Below are positions 44,628 to 54,124 of a DNA stretch of 64,000 nucleotides, piece after piece. Position numbers and translations under genes: made by a program. The stretch's first letter is position 1; every line of letters begins with the position of its first letter. The DNA comes from Shinella curvata. GTDB lineage: Bacteria > Pseudomonadota > Alphaproteobacteria > Rhizobiales > Rhizobiaceae. The notes beneath the pieces are model-generated. The model was given only the letters and a program-made list of their open reading frames with translations, did no database searches and had not been told where the DNA came from. The DNA lies in NCBI RefSeq assembly GCF_022899935.1, contig NZ_JALJCJ010000001.1, positions 1,076,053 through 1,140,052 of the forward strand, read 5' to 3'.

Positions 44628-44722
44628 ATATCAGGCATTTCCCGATCCGTCCGCCTGGACGCTTTCCGCGATGACAAGAGGTCTTCTATCGCCATGCGTG
44701 CACATACCCCCATTTCTTGCAA

Positions 44723-44750
44723 TTGATGAGAGGTATTTTGCTTATATGCT
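44723..44750 (+). promoter_or_regulatory. Candidate nolR promoter
   Basis: TTGATG (44723-44728), a 16-bp spacer and TATGCT (44745-44750) lie in an A+T-rich stretch 60 bp before the nolR start. I could not find a clean NolR box here, although NolR represses itself in Sinorhizobium. Confidence 0.35.
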
Positions 44751-44810
44751 AACAAGCGGATTCACATAAAATCACATGTTTTGAAGCGGAAACGCCCAAA
44801 GGAGTTTCAG

Positions 44811-45149
44811 ATGAACAAGATTTCAGACGCAGAACACGCGCAGGCCGAAGTCGCATCCGACTTTCTTTCCGCCATGGCGAATCCAAAACGCCTGCTGATT
44901 CTCAAGGTTCTGGTCGAAGGCGAGATCGCCGTTGGCGCGCTTGCGACGCATGTCGGCCTCAGCCAGTCAGCGCTGTCGCAGCACCTGTCGAAATTGCGCG
45001 CGCAGAACCTCGTGACCACCCGCCGCGACGCCCAGACCATCTATTATTCCAGCAAGTCGGACGCCGTCCTGACCGTGCTCGATGCGCTTGAACGCATTTA
45101 CAAGACCCCCGGCAACGGCGCTTCGGAAAAGAAATTGCGCATCGCCTGA
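44811..45149 (+). CDS. nolR: NolR-like ArsR-family transcriptional regulator
   Basis: A 112-residue winged-helix protein. The central stretch ASDFLSAMANPKRLLILKVL, then VGALATHVGLSQSALSQHLS and LRAQNLVTTRRDAQTIYYSS, agrees almost residue for residue with my memory of NolR from Rhizobium/Sinorhizobium, the global repressor of nod and other genes. ArsR metal-binding Cys are absent, as in NolR. ATG 44811 has GGAG 7 nt upstream. Confidence 0.9.
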   Translation: MNKISDAEHAQAEVASDFLSAMANPKRLLILKVLVEGEIAVGALATHVGLSQSALSQHLSKLRAQNLVTTRRDAQTIYYSSKSDAVLTVLDALERIYKTPGNGASEKKLRIA

Positions 45150-45174
45150 ATTGCCATACTCTGTTGCTTCTCAG

Positions 45175-45207
45175 CGCCCCGGACGATTATCCGGGGCGTT
45201 TCGTTTT
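45175..45207 (+). terminator. Terminator of nolR
   Basis: A 9-bp GC-rich stem (CGCCCCGGA, 45175-45183, with TCCGGGGCG, 45190-45198) followed by TTTCGTTTT, 25 nt after the nolR stop. Confidence 0.85.
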
Positions 45208-45226
45208 GGTGCGCGGGAGCAGGGCT

Positions 45227-45445
45227 TTGAACAAATCCCACAACGAGATGGACGAAATCATCCGGCAGATCGCCGATGAACCGAAGCGCGACAACCGCTG
45301 GTATCTGACGGCCGTTGCCAAGGCTCGGGATGCCGTCGCCCAGGCAGAGGCGCATTTCGGCGCGCCCGTAAAAGTCACGGCGAAAACCAAAACGAAGGCC
45401 AACGGGAAATTCGTGGTGAAACTGACGTTCGAGAAAGCCGATTGA
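45227..45445 (+). CDS. Small conserved-looking protein, TTG start (72 aa)
   Basis: The frame between the nolR terminator and the aminotransferase reads NKSHNEMDEIIRQIADEPKR, then WYLTAVAKARDAVAQAEAHF, and ends KFVVKLTFEKAD. TTG 45227 has GGGAGCAGG upstream and starts just past the terminator; ATG 45248 is a shorter choice. Sequence quality (charged, balanced, no low complexity) suggests a real gene. I know no family. Confidence 0.6.
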   Translation: MNKSHNEMDEIIRQIADEPKRDNRWYLTAVAKARDAVAQAEAHFGAPVKVTAKTKTKANGKFVVKLTFEKAD

Positions 45446-45565
45446 GCGGCCCCGGACGGTTGCATGAACGGCGCTTGACGCCCTTCGGCGTGTTGATAAT
45501 TTGACCAGCGGGTAAAAATCATCATCCGGGCTGGCCCCACATTCCAAGCATCATGGAGAGACCGC

Positions 45566-46891
45566 ATGTCCAACCGCCTCAACACACCCAACGATCTGCG
45601 CGCCTTCTGGATGCCGTTCACGGCAAACCGGCAGTTCAAGAAGGAACCGCGGCTCTTCGTCGGCGCCAAGGACATGTATTACACCACCCATGACGGCCGT
45701 CAGGTGCTGGACGGCACGGCGGGCTTGTGGTGTGTCAACGCCGGTCACTGTCGCCCGAAGATCACCGAAGCGATCCGCGAACAGGCCGGCGAGCTCGACT
45801 ATGCACCCGCCTTCCAGCTCGGCCATCCCAAGGCCTTCGAGCTGGCCAATCGTCTCGTCGACATCGCGCCCGAAGGCATGAACCACGTGCTCTACACCAA
45901 TTCCGGCTCGGAATCGGTCGAGACCGCGCTGAAGGTGGCGCTCGCCTATCACCGCGCCAAGGGCGAGGGTTCGCGCTTCCGCCTCATCGGCCGCGAGCGT
46001 GGCTATCACGGCGTCAATTTCGGTGGCATCTCCGTCGGCGGCATCGTCTCCAACCGCAAGATGTTCGGCACGCTTCTGACCGGCGTCGACCACATGCCGC
46101 ACACCCACTTCCCGGACAAGAACGCGTTTTCGCGCGGCGAGCCGGAGCATGGCGGCGATATCGCCAGCGAATTGCGGCGCATCATCACCCTGCATGACGC
46201 CTCCACCATCGCCGCCGTCATCGTCGAGCCGGTCGCCGGCTCTACAGGCGTGCTCATTCCGCCGAAGGGCTATCTGCAGAAGCTGCGCGAAATCTGCACG
46301 CAGCACGGCATCCTGCTGATCTTCGACGAGGTCATCACCGGTTTCGGCCGCCTCGGCGCGCCCTTTGCCGCGCAGTATTTCGATGTGAAGCCCGACATCA
46401 TCACCACCGCCAAGGGCCTGACCAACGGCGTGATCCCGATGGGCGCCGTCTTCGTGACGTCGGAAATCCACGACACGTTCATGAACGGCCCGGAACACAT
46501 GATCGAGTTCTTCCATGGCTACACCTATTCCGGCAACCCGATCGCCTGCGCCGCCGCACTCGGCACGCTCGACACCTACAAGGAAGAAGGCCTGCTGACC
46601 CGCGCCGCCGAACTCGCCTCCTACTGGGAAGACGGCCTGCATTCGCTGCGCGACTGCCCCAATGTCATCGACGTCCGAAATGTCGGCCTGATCGGCGCCA
46701 TCGAGCTCTCGCCGATTGCCGGCGAGCCGACCAAGCGTGCCTTCAATGCCTTCCTCAAGGCCTATGAGAAGGGCCTGCTCATCCGCACGACGGGCGACAT
46801 CATCGCGCTCTCGCCGCCGCTGATCATCGAAAAACCGCAGATCGACGAGCTGTTCGGCAAGCTGCGCGACGTGCTTCAGAACAACATCTGA
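45566..46891 (+). CDS. Class III (omega) aminotransferase, beta-alanine/pyruvate type
   Basis: A 441-residue PLP enzyme. Family marks: YTNSGSESVETALKVALAYH (phosphate-binding), RERGYHGVNFGG, LLIFDEVITGFGR (Asp that pairs with the pyridine nitrogen), TTAKGLTNGVIP (Schiff-base Lys) and the YTYSGNPIACAAAL motif. The start DLRAFWMPFTANRQFKKEPR is characteristic of omega-amino acid:pyruvate aminotransferases. The exact amine donor is not determined. Confidence 0.9.
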   Translation: MSNRLNTPNDLRAFWMPFTANRQFKKEPRLFVGAKDMYYTTHDGRQVLDGTAGLWCVNAGHCRPKITEAIREQAGELDYAPAFQLGHPKAFELANRLVDIAPEGMNHVLYTNSGSESVETALKVALAYHRAKGEGSRFRLIGRERGYHGVNFGGISVGGIVSNRKMFGTLLTGVDHMPHTHFPDKNAFSRGEPEHGGDIASELRRIITLHDASTIAAVIVEPVAGSTGVLIPPKGYLQKLREICTQHGILLIFDEVITGFGRLGAPFAAQYFDVKPDIITTAKGLTNGVIPMGAVFVTSEIHDTFMNGPEHMIEFFHGYTYSGNPIACAAALGTLDTYKEEGLLTRAAELASYWEDGLHSLRDCPNVIDVRNVGLIGAIELSPIAGEPTKRAFNAFLKAYEKGLLIRTTGDIIALSPPLIIEKPQIDELFGKLRDVLQNNI

Positions 46892-46914
46892 TCCGGCCTA
46901 TTCAGATCAGGGAC

Positions 46915-46942
46915 ATGGCGGCTCCGGCCGCCATTTTCGTTT
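46915..46942 (+). terminator. Terminator of the aminotransferase gene
   Basis: ATGGCGGC (46915-46922) pairs with GCCGCCAT (46927-46934) over a TCCG loop, then TTTCGTTT, 24 nt after the stop. Confidence 0.8.
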
Positions 46943-46947
46943 GGGGA

Positions 46948-48569
46948 TCAAAGCCGGCGCAGGTGGCCGGAATAGTGCACGACGGTGCCGATGCCGGGCA
47001 GAGCGATCGGCACGTCGAAGCAGAACTCCTCGCCCTCCGCCCATTCCCGTGCCTCGCTCTTCGGCGCAAGCCGGAGCGGCATGGGAATGCCTAGGACGGA
47101 CCAGCCGCGCATCACCATCGTCAGGCCGTTTGCGTCGGACGGCAGATCGAAGGAAAACCGCATAGGTCCGAAGCGTTCAACGAGGCACCCACCGGACTGG
47201 CTGAGTTCGCTGGAAAAGGTGTTGCCCGCGAAATCCCGCGTCCAGCGCTCGACCCCGTCACGCTCCTCGAAGGCGACATGCAGATCATGCTCGCCCGCCG
47301 GCGGAAAGCGCATCACGGCGCAGACCAGCCGGGCCAGCAACGAGCGGCCACGCCGGACCCGCCCGCGCCCGGCAGCGCCGCCATCCCCGATGACATCATG
47401 CATCCCGCGGACCGGCTCCGGCAGACGGTCGTAGGCCGGGCCGATCACGCGGCGGTAAAGCGGCACATAGGGCCTGTCCTCCACCGCATGGGCGATCGCC
47501 AGCCGCGAAAAATGCGGCTCGAAATCCTCCAGCGCAACCGCCCCCGCCGCATGGCGCGCACCCGGCGCGGGCGTCCCCGTGGCAAGGACATTGGCCAGCA
47601 CATGGGCGGCGATGGTGGGGATTTCCGGCCCGTCCCCTCTTCAGCAATCAGCGTCCAGCGCCGAACGCGCGCACCGTCCTCGCCCCACCCTTTCACTTCG
47701 ATCGCCATGGCGGACCGGTCCGAACCGAGGCGCGCGCTCAGGCCTTGCAGCGGCAGGAGCCATTTCGCAAAGGGTGACAGCGATGCGAGCCAGCGCCATT
47801 TCACCGGCCAACTGAGCAGCCAAAGCGTGAGAAGCTGGAAGGAAAATTCCGGCCCCGCGCGAAAAATCGTCGCCGGACGGCCGGAAACGGTTTCCGGCAC
47901 GATCGTATGATCCGGCACATCGGCAAGCGCCACCAGCCGGCGGATCGGCTTGCGGCCCGGCACTTCAAAACGCTCCCGCCGCAGCCGATGCCAGCCGGTC
48001 TCCTCAAGCCAGCGGCCGGCGCGCCAGAGACGGAGCGGCTTTCCGACATAACTCAGGATCGCCGAAGCGACCGAGGCCCCCGCCGTCGCGCGGTTCGAGG
48101 CACTGATCGCCATCTCGATGGAGCGCACCTCCGTCAAGTCCTTGCTGAGCGCGGCGATGACGGCGCCGGAAAGCGCCGGAACGCTCGATCCGCCGGAGAT
48201 GACGACGACATTCGCCGCCCGCGCCACCGAATCCAGCCTAGCGATACCGCTGACGAAATCTCGCGCATCGGCAAGATCGACATAATGCACGCCGCAGGCA
48301 ATACAGGCTTCAACGACGCTATAGCTGCCGCCCTGAAACGGCCCGGCAGCATCGATGAGGAGAAAGGGACGATGCGCCACGAGCAAGGGCCGCAGGTCGC
48401 CATTCCGGTCGGCCACAAGCGCACGGGCGTTGGGTAATTCCGCCGCGAGGCGCTCCGCGGTGTCGCGGTTGCGCCCAGCCACCAGCACCACCCAGCCATC
48501 CGCCGCCAACCGTCGGCAAAGGCGCGCGCCGAACCCGCCGTAACCGCCGAGAACAACGACGCTTCTCAA
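46948..48569 (-). pseudogene. Saccharopine dehydrogenase-like / DUF4166 protein, one frameshift
   Basis: The N-terminal half starts at TTG 48569 and has a Rossmann motif, VVVLGGYGGFGARL, then AADGWVVLVAGRNRDTAERL and HYVDLADARDFV, as in saccharopine dehydrogenase-like NADP-binding proteins. In frame it runs to RRWTLIAEEGTG and then into nonsense. The continuation, GPEIPTIAAHVLANVLATG and a DUF4166 domain to HYSGHLRRL, lies in another frame. Adding one base to the C-run at 47634-47637 (a G-run in the gene) restores EEGDGPEIPTIAAH and gives a 540-residue product. Both halves look otherwise intact, so this is either a recent mutation or a homopolymer sequencing error. The start overlaps the DCC stop (TTGA). 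Confidence 0.82.
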
Positions 48570-48976
48570 AGCACGCGATCTGCATCGCCGGGCGACGGCA
48601 CCCAGCAGGTCTCGCGTCGCCCGAAGAAGCGGTAGCGATTGCGCGCCAGCCAGCGATAGGCGGGATCGCGCAGAAAGCGGGGAATGAACCGCAGCACGGC
48701 AATAGTTTTCCAGGGCCATCCGAGGCCGGCATAGATCGCCAGCACCGCATCGCTGTCCTTCAGCACGGCATCGCCATCGACGATGATCAGGCTTTCCGGA
48801 TTGGCGGGATCGATGCCGAAACGGCGATAGAGCGCTGCCCCCGTGGCCTTCTGCATGGAGGCGAGGCGGAAGCGGCGGGCGTGATCGTGCCGCAGCACGA
48901 ATTGCGCATTGGCCGAGCAGAGAATGCACTCTGCATCAAAAACGATGATCGGCCCCGCCTGGTCGTCCTGTTTCAT
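48566..48976 (-). CDS. DCC-family (DUF393) thiol-disulphide oxidoreductase-like protein
   Basis: A 136-residue protein with the family signature FDAECILCSANAQFVLR (C-x-x-C at about 17-20) and the C-terminal RNRYRFFGRRETCWVP. DCC proteins have a thioredoxin-like fold; the redox partner is unknown. The stop overlaps the TTG start of the following dehydrogenase/DUF4166 gene, so the two form a unit. Confidence 0.86.
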   Translation of the reverse strand: MKQDDQAGPIIVFDAECILCSANAQFVLRHDHARRFRLASMQKATGAALYRRFGIDPANPESLIIVDGDAVLKDSDAVLAIYAGLGWPWKTIAVLRFIPRFLRDPAYRWLARNRYRFFGRRETCWVPSPGDADRVL

Positions 48977-49089
48977 GCCGTCATCCTATTTCGGCGCTCC
49001 GGTGCTATCAACCGAATTCACCCGCAGCCGGCGCGCAAAACCCGGCGATCCGCGCTAGACTGGGACACTGTTCCGTGAAAGGAGATTCG

Positions 49090-49959
49090 ATGCCGAGCCT
49101 CACCCGCATTGCCAATACAGACCTTTCGGTCGACGTCTCCTCGCTTGGCGCCGAAGTGCAGTCGATCACCACGACGGACGGCAAGGCCTGGCTCTGGAAC
49201 GGCGACGCCGCCTTCTGGACGGGGCGCTCGCCGGTGCTCTTCCCCATCGTCGGCAAGGCGCCCGATGACACGGTCATGATCGACGGGACGCCCTATGCGA
49301 TGGCCCAGCACGGCTTTGCCCGGCGGCGGGAATTCGCGCTCGAAAGCACGACGGCCACCGCCTGCCGCTACCGGCTCGAAGCCTCCGACGACACGCGCGC
49401 CGTCTATCCCTTCGACTTCGGGCTCACCGTGGAGCACAGCCTCGATGGCCGGACGCTGACCGTGGCCTCCACGGTGGAAAACCGCGGCGACACACCCATG
49501 CCCTTCGGTTTCGGCTATCATCCGGCTTTCCTCTGGCCGCTGCCCGGTGGCGCGGGACAACCCCATACGGTGACGCTCGACAATGCCGGCGAGCCGAAGC
49601 GCCAGCCGCTGGAAAAGGGATTGCTCTCGACGAGCCGGACACCCTCCCCCTTCGACAAGGGCCGGATCGTGCTGACGCAGGATCAGTTCCTCGATGATGC
49701 GATGGTCTTTCCCGAAGGCGCCGGTGACGGCCTGACCTATGCCGCCGAGGGTGGACCGGCGCTGAAGTTCCATTTCGAAAATCTGCCGAACCTCGCGCTC
49801 TGGACGAAACCCGGCGCGCCCTTCCTCTGCATCGAGCCCTGGCATGGCACGGCGGCGGAATTCGGCGGGTCGCGCGAATTGCGCGATCGCCCCTTCACGA
49901 CCGTGCTTCTCCCCGAAGAAAGCCGCCGTTTCGCCTTCTCCGTCACCTTTCCCGGCTGA
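49090..49959 (+). CDS. Aldose 1-epimerase family protein
   Basis: A 289-residue galactose-mutarotase-fold protein. Seen are WLWNGDAAFWTGRSPVLFPI, the conserved HGFARRREF (catalytic-type His), FGFGYHPAFLWP (second His) and FLCIEPWHGTAAEFG (conserved Glu). It is the LacX-like subgroup. The ATG at 49090 has AAAGGAG upstream and is preferred to an earlier in-frame ATG. Diverges from the DCC gene. Confidence 0.88.
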   Translation: MPSLTRIANTDLSVDVSSLGAEVQSITTTDGKAWLWNGDAAFWTGRSPVLFPIVGKAPDDTVMIDGTPYAMAQHGFARRREFALESTTATACRYRLEASDDTRAVYPFDFGLTVEHSLDGRTLTVASTVENRGDTPMPFGFGYHPAFLWPLPGGAGQPHTVTLDNAGEPKRQPLEKGLLSTSRTPSPFDKGRIVLTQDQFLDDAMVFPEGAGDGLTYAAEGGPALKFHFENLPNLALWTKPGAPFLCIEPWHGTAAEFGGSRELRDRPFTTVLLPEESRRFAFSVTFPG

Positions 49960-50021
49960 TCGGCCTTTCTTCTCGTCGCGACGTCGCTAGAGTCTCCTGA
50001 AAGGATTCGGGAGACATCGCC

Positions 50022-51716
50022 ATGGCCGACTTGGAACGCTACATCGATCAGGGAACCGGCCGGGAGCCCGCCGACATCGTGCTCAAGGGCGGGCAATTCT
50101 TCGATCTCGTGACAGGTGAGCTCGTTGCCTCCGACATCGCAATTTCGGGCGAGCGCATCGTCGGCACCTGCGGTCCTTACAAGGGCCGCACGGAGATCGA
50201 CATCACCGGCCGCATCGTCGTGCCCGGCTTCATCGATACGCATCTGCACATCGAATCCTCGCTGGTCACGCCGCATGAATTCGATCGCTGCGTGCTGCCC
50301 TATGGCGTGACGACCGTCATCTGCGATCCGCACGAGATCGCCAATGTGCTCGGCAGCGAAGGCATCGAATTCTTCCTCGACAGCGCGCTGGAAACCATCA
50401 TGGATATCCGCGTGCAACTGTCGAGCTGCGTGCCGGCGACGCATCTGGAAACATCGGGCGCCGACTTGCCGATCGAGCGCCTCTTGCCCTTCCGCAATCA
50501 TCCGAAGGTCATCGGCCTTGCCGAATTCATGAATTTTCCGGGTGTCATCCACAAGGATCCCGTCTGTCTCGCGAAGCTCGAAGCCTTCCAGGACGGCCAT
50601 ATCGACGGCCATGCGCCGCTGCTGTCCGGCAACGACCTCAACGGCTACCTTTCCGCCGGCATCCGCACCGAGCATGAATGCACGAGTGCCGAGGAGGCGC
50701 TGGAGAAGATCCGCAAGGGCATGCATATCCTCGTGCGCGAAGGCTCGGTCTCCAAGGACCTGCACGCCCTCATGCCCATCCTCACAGAGCGCCTCTCGCC
50801 TTTCATCGCGCTCTGCACGGATGACCGCAACCCGCTCGACATCGCCGAACAGGGCCATCTCGACTATATGATCCGCACCGCGATCGGCCACGGCCGCGCG
50901 CCACTCGCCGTCTATCGCGCCGCCTCCATCTCCGCCGCCAAGGCCTTCGGCCTCCGGGATCGCGGCCTTGTCGCTCCGGGCTGGCGGGCCGACCTCGTCG
51001 TCATCGACACGCTGGAGAACTGCAAGGCCGAGATGGTGTTCTCCGCCGGCCGCAAGGTGGACGATGCGCTCTTCGCCACCCGCAAGCCAGTCGCGCCCGT
51101 CGGGCTCGACAGCGTGAAGGCGCGGCCCGTCAATGCCGCGCATTTCGCCGTGCCCGTCACCGACGGCGAAACACCCGTCATCGGCGTACTGCCGGGCAAG
51201 ATCATCACCGAACACCGTCGCTATCGCCTGCCGGCGCGCGGCAATCAGACATCGGTCGATCTCGCGCAAGATATCATCAAGGTCGCCGTCATCGAGCGCC
51301 ACGGCAAGAACGGCAACCATGCCAACGGCTTCGTGCAGGGCTTCGGGTTGAAGAAGGGCGCCATCGCCTCCACCGTCGGCCATGACAGCCACAATATCTG
51401 CGTCGTCGGCGTCGATGAGGACGACATGGCGCTCGCTGCCAATCGCCTCGGCGAGATCAAGGGCGGCTTCGTGGTGGTGGAAGACGGCAAGGTCACCGGC
51501 GAGATCGCGCTCCCCGTCGCCGGCCTGATGAGCCTCGAGCCCTATGAGAGCGTGCGCGACACCCTGCACCACCTCCGCCAAGCCGCCTTCGCACTGGGCG
51601 CCACACTGGAAGAACCCTTCCTCCAGCTCGCCTTCCTGCCACTACCCGTCATTCCGCATCTGAAGATTTCGGACAGAGGCATGGTGGATGTGGACAAGTT
51701 TGCGCTGATCGGGTGA
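50022..51716 (+). CDS. ade: Adenine deaminase
   Basis: A 564-residue amidohydrolase that converts adenine to hypoxanthine in purine salvage. Metal-binding motif [16 protein letters not shown] near residue 70, [20 protein letters not shown], and [12 protein letters not shown] (catalytic Asp pair) are present. The C-terminal adenine deaminase domain begins near residue 400 with [11 protein letters not shown] and [10 protein letters not shown]. The length is the family norm. Its stop lies 2 nt from the convergent toxin gene. Confidence 0.95.
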   Translation: MADLERYIDQGTGREPADIVLKGGQFFDLVTGELVASDIAISGERIVGTCGPYKGRTEIDITGRIVVPGFIDTHLHIESSLVTPHEFDRCVLPYGVTTVICDPHEIANVLGSEGIEFFLDSALETIMDIRVQLSSCVPATHLETSGADLPIERLLPFRNHPKVIGLAEFMNFPGVIHKDPVCLAKLEAFQDGHIDGHAPLLSGNDLNGYLSAGIRTEHECTSAEEALEKIRKGMHILVREGSVSKDLHALMPILTERLSPFIALCTDDRNPLDIAEQGHLDYMIRTAIGHGRAPLAVYRAASISAAKAFGLRDRGLVAPGWRADLVVIDTLENCKAEMVFSAGRKVDDALFATRKPVAPVGLDSVKARPVNAAHFAVPVTDGETPVIGVLPGKIITEHRRYRLPARGNQTSVDLAQDIIKVAVIERHGKNGNHANGFVQGFGLKKGAIASTVGHDSHNICVVGVDEDDMALAANRLGEIKGGFVVVEDGKVTGEIALPVAGLMSLEPYESVRDTLHHLRQAAFALGATLEEPFLQLAFLPLPVIPHLKISDRGMVDVDKFALIG

Positions 51717-51718
51717 GA

Positions 51719-52018
51719 TCACGCCGTGCCGAAGTCGCTCTCATCGATATCGAGATAGCGACTTAGAACACGCACGATCACCAGTTCAGTGGGCGTAGCG
51801 CTGTAAAACAGAACGTAGTTTCCAATGAGAAAACTGCGCATGCCGGCTGCCAGTTCAGGGCGCAATCGGCCGGCCTCAGGATGGCTTGCGAGTTTGCGTG
51901 CGACGTCCGCGAACCGATCGAGAAGACGGTCGGCGGCCATTTCGTTATCATCTGCGATATATCGCCAGATCTGCACGAGGTCTTCTTCCGCCCGCGGAAG
52001 ACGACCGACCTTACGCAC
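51719..52018 (-). CDS. ParE-family toxin
   Basis: A 99-residue ParE/RelE fold: LPRAEEDLVQIWRYIADDNE, then RLLDRFADVARKLASHPEAG, and the C-terminal MRSFLIGNYVLFYSATPTEL with VIVRVLSRYLDID. ParE toxins poison gyrase. GTG 52018 (AAAGG upstream, 8-nt overlap with the antitoxin stop) is preferred to ATG 52033. Confidence 0.88.
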   Translation of the reverse strand: MRKVGRLPRAEEDLVQIWRYIADDNEMAADRLLDRFADVARKLASHPEAGRLRPELAAGMRSFLIGNYVLFYSATPTELVIVRVLSRYLDIDESDFGTA

Positions 52019-52274
52019 GGCCGGCCTTTGCACGCTCCGCCCGCGCTCGGGCCTTAATCGCCTCCATATCGAGCGGAGCCGCCGGGCCGCTTTTCAGCCC
52101 TTCCTGAATAGCATCCCTCAAAGCAGCAACCTTGGCTTCGCGCTGCTTCTCACGGTCTTCCAGCAGGCGCAGACCGTCACGCAACACCTCACTCGCACTG
52201 GCATAACGGCCGCTGGCGAGGAGATCGCGCACAAAGGATTCATAGTGACTGCCGAGCGTATAGCTGGATGCCAT
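52011..52274 (-). CDS. ParD-family antitoxin
   Basis: An 87-residue protein with an N-terminal ribbon-helix-helix, HYESFVRDLLASGRYASASE followed by VLRDGLRLLEDRE, which is the classic ParD signature. A charged C-terminal tail binds the toxin. It is translated first and overlaps the toxin gene. Confidence 0.9.
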   Translation of the reverse strand: MASSYTLGSHYESFVRDLLASGRYASASEVLRDGLRLLEDREKQREAKVAALRDAIQEGLKSGPAAPLDMEAIKARARAERAKAGRA

Positions 52275-52290
52275 GGCAAGACTCCGAGAA

Positions 52291-52310
52291 TATCACTTTA
52301 TGATACTATC
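52291..52310 (-). promoter_or_regulatory. Candidate ParD operator
   Basis: TATCACTTTATGATA (52291-52305) is an inverted repeat with TATCA/TGATA arms, and overlapping GATACTATC (52302-52310) is a second one. They lie 17 bp before the antitoxin ATG, in an A+T-rich stretch, as expected of an autorepressed toxin-antitoxin promoter. Confidence 0.5.
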
Positions 52311-52330
52311 GAGCTTGGAAACCCGCAACC

Positions 52331-53974
52331 TCACAGCCGCACGCACGCCATATCCAGCCCATCCAGCTCGATAGCCCCGTTTTTCAGCTTCGCGCCAAAG
52401 CCCGGCACGGGCAGAGGCTCGCCGAGCTTCAACGATTTCGAGGGGACGAATTCGGCCTTTTCCCGCGTCAGGTTGAAGACGAAGAGCAGTTTTTCGCCGC
52501 CCTTTTCGCGGGTGAAAGCGAGGATGTCCTGGTTGGAATGTACGAAGGACATGTCGCCGTCATAAAGCGCGTCGTGCTCCTTCCGGAAGGCGATTGTCGC
52601 GCGGTAGTGATTGAGCACGGAGCCGGCGATCTTTTCCTGGGTATCGACGGCATGGCGGGCGTGGTCTTCCGGCACCGGTAGCCAGGGTTTTCCCGTGCTG
52701 AAGCCGGCATGCGCCTCGCCGTGGTTCCAGGGCATCGGCGTGCGGCACCCATCGCGGCCCTTGAACGCCGGCCAGAAGCGAATGCCATAGGGATCGCGCA
52801 GATCCTCGAAGGCGAGATCCGCCTCGGTCAGGCCGAGCTCTTCGCCCTGGTAGAGGCAGATCGAGCCGCGCAGCGTGGAAAGCAGCGTGATGGCGAGCTT
52901 GGCGACGCGCTCGCGCTCTTCCGGCACCTGGATGAAGCGGCTGACATGGCGGTTCACGTCATGGTTGGAAAAGGCCCAGCAGACCCAGCCGTCCGTCACC
53001 GCGCGCTGGAAGCTCTGCACGCATTTGCGCACATGCTCGGCCGTAAAATCCGGCCCGAGCAAGTCGAACGTGTAGCACATGTTGAGCTTGTCACCGCCGC
53101 TGGTGTATTCGGCGACCGTCTTCAGCGAGCGCGCACCATCCCCCACTTCGCCGACCGTCATGCGATCCTTGTATTCGTCCAGCAGTGACCGGAAACGCTT
53201 GAGGAAAGCGATGTTTTCCGGCTGCGTCTTGTCGTAGCGATGCGTCTGCATGCCGTAGGGGTTCACGTCGGGCGCATCGAGGCCGATGCCATCGGGATCC
53301 GGTTCGTGCGGCGGGTTGTCCCGAAGCTTCTTGTCGTGGAAATAAAAGTTCACGGTGTCGAGCCGGAAGCCGTCCACGCCGCGGTCGAGCCAGAAGCGCA
53401 CGGTCTTCAAGAGCGCGTCCTGCACATCCGGATTATGGAAATTGAGATCCGGCTGCGACATGAGGAAGTTGTGCATGTAATATTGCTTGCGCACACCATC
53501 CCATTCCCAGCCCGGCCCGCCGAAGATCGACAGCCAGTTGTTCGGCGCGGTGCCATCCGGCTTGGGATCGGCCCAGACATACCAATCCGCTTTGGAATTG
53601 GACCGGCTGGACCGGCTCTCGACGAACCAGGGATGCTGGTCGGAAGTGTGCGAGATCACCTGGTCGATGATGATCTTGATGCCAAGCTTGTGCGCCTGCG
53701 CCAGCATGGCGTCGAAATCGGCAAGCGTGCCGAACATCGGATCGACGTCGCAATAGTCCGAGACGTCATAGCCCATATCGCCCATCGGCGACTTGAAGAA
53801 CGGCGAAAGCCAGATCGCATCGACGCCGAGCGAGGCGATGTGGTCGAGCCGCTTGGTGATGCCCCTGAGATCCCCCATGCCATCGCCGGTCGTGTCCTGA
53901 AACGAGCGCGGATAAACTTGGTAGATAACCGCGCCGCGCCACCAGTCGTCGGCCTTCTTGGGGGACTTCGCCAT
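52331..53974 (-). CDS. Alpha-glucosidase, glycoside hydrolase family 13
   Basis: A 547-residue GH13 enzyme. Start MAKSPKKADDWWRGAVIYQV; conserved regions are IIIDQVISHTSDQHPW (I), DGFRLDTVNF (II, nucleophile Asp), VGEVGDG (III, acid/base Glu) and FSNHDVNRH (IV, third Asp). The overall sequence resembles oligo-1,6-glucosidase / AglA of rhizobia, acting on sucrose, trehalose or maltose. It stands alone, without the aglEFG transporter genes, so I give no symbol. GGAGCAG precedes the ATG. Confidence 0.92.
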   Translation of the reverse strand: MAKSPKKADDWWRGAVIYQVYPRSFQDTTGDGMGDLRGITKRLDHIASLGVDAIWLSPFFKSPMGDMGYDVSDYCDVDPMFGTLADFDAMLAQAHKLGIKIIIDQVISHTSDQHPWFVESRSSRSNSKADWYVWADPKPDGTAPNNWLSIFGGPGWEWDGVRKQYYMHNFLMSQPDLNFHNPDVQDALLKTVRFWLDRGVDGFRLDTVNFYFHDKKLRDNPPHEPDPDGIGLDAPDVNPYGMQTHRYDKTQPENIAFLKRFRSLLDEYKDRMTVGEVGDGARSLKTVAEYTSGGDKLNMCYTFDLLGPDFTAEHVRKCVQSFQRAVTDGWVCWAFSNHDVNRHVSRFIQVPEERERVAKLAITLLSTLRGSICLYQGEELGLTEADLAFEDLRDPYGIRFWPAFKGRDGCRTPMPWNHGEAHAGFSTGKPWLPVPEDHARHAVDTQEKIAGSVLNHYRATIAFRKEHDALYDGDMSFVHSNQDILAFTREKGGEKLLFVFNLTREKAEFVPSKSLKLGEPLPVPGFGAKLKNGAIELDGLDMACVRL

Positions 53975-54124
53975 GTCGTGCTGCTCCGTTTTCCGATGCG
54001 TCCTGCGAAGATGTAACGCGGGGGCATGGGGGCGTAAACGGCCGTCGCCCTGATTTTTCGAAGGTTGACGAAGCAGGCCTGCGTCTGAATGATGCCGGCA
54101 AATTCCATAGAGAAGGTTGATCGC

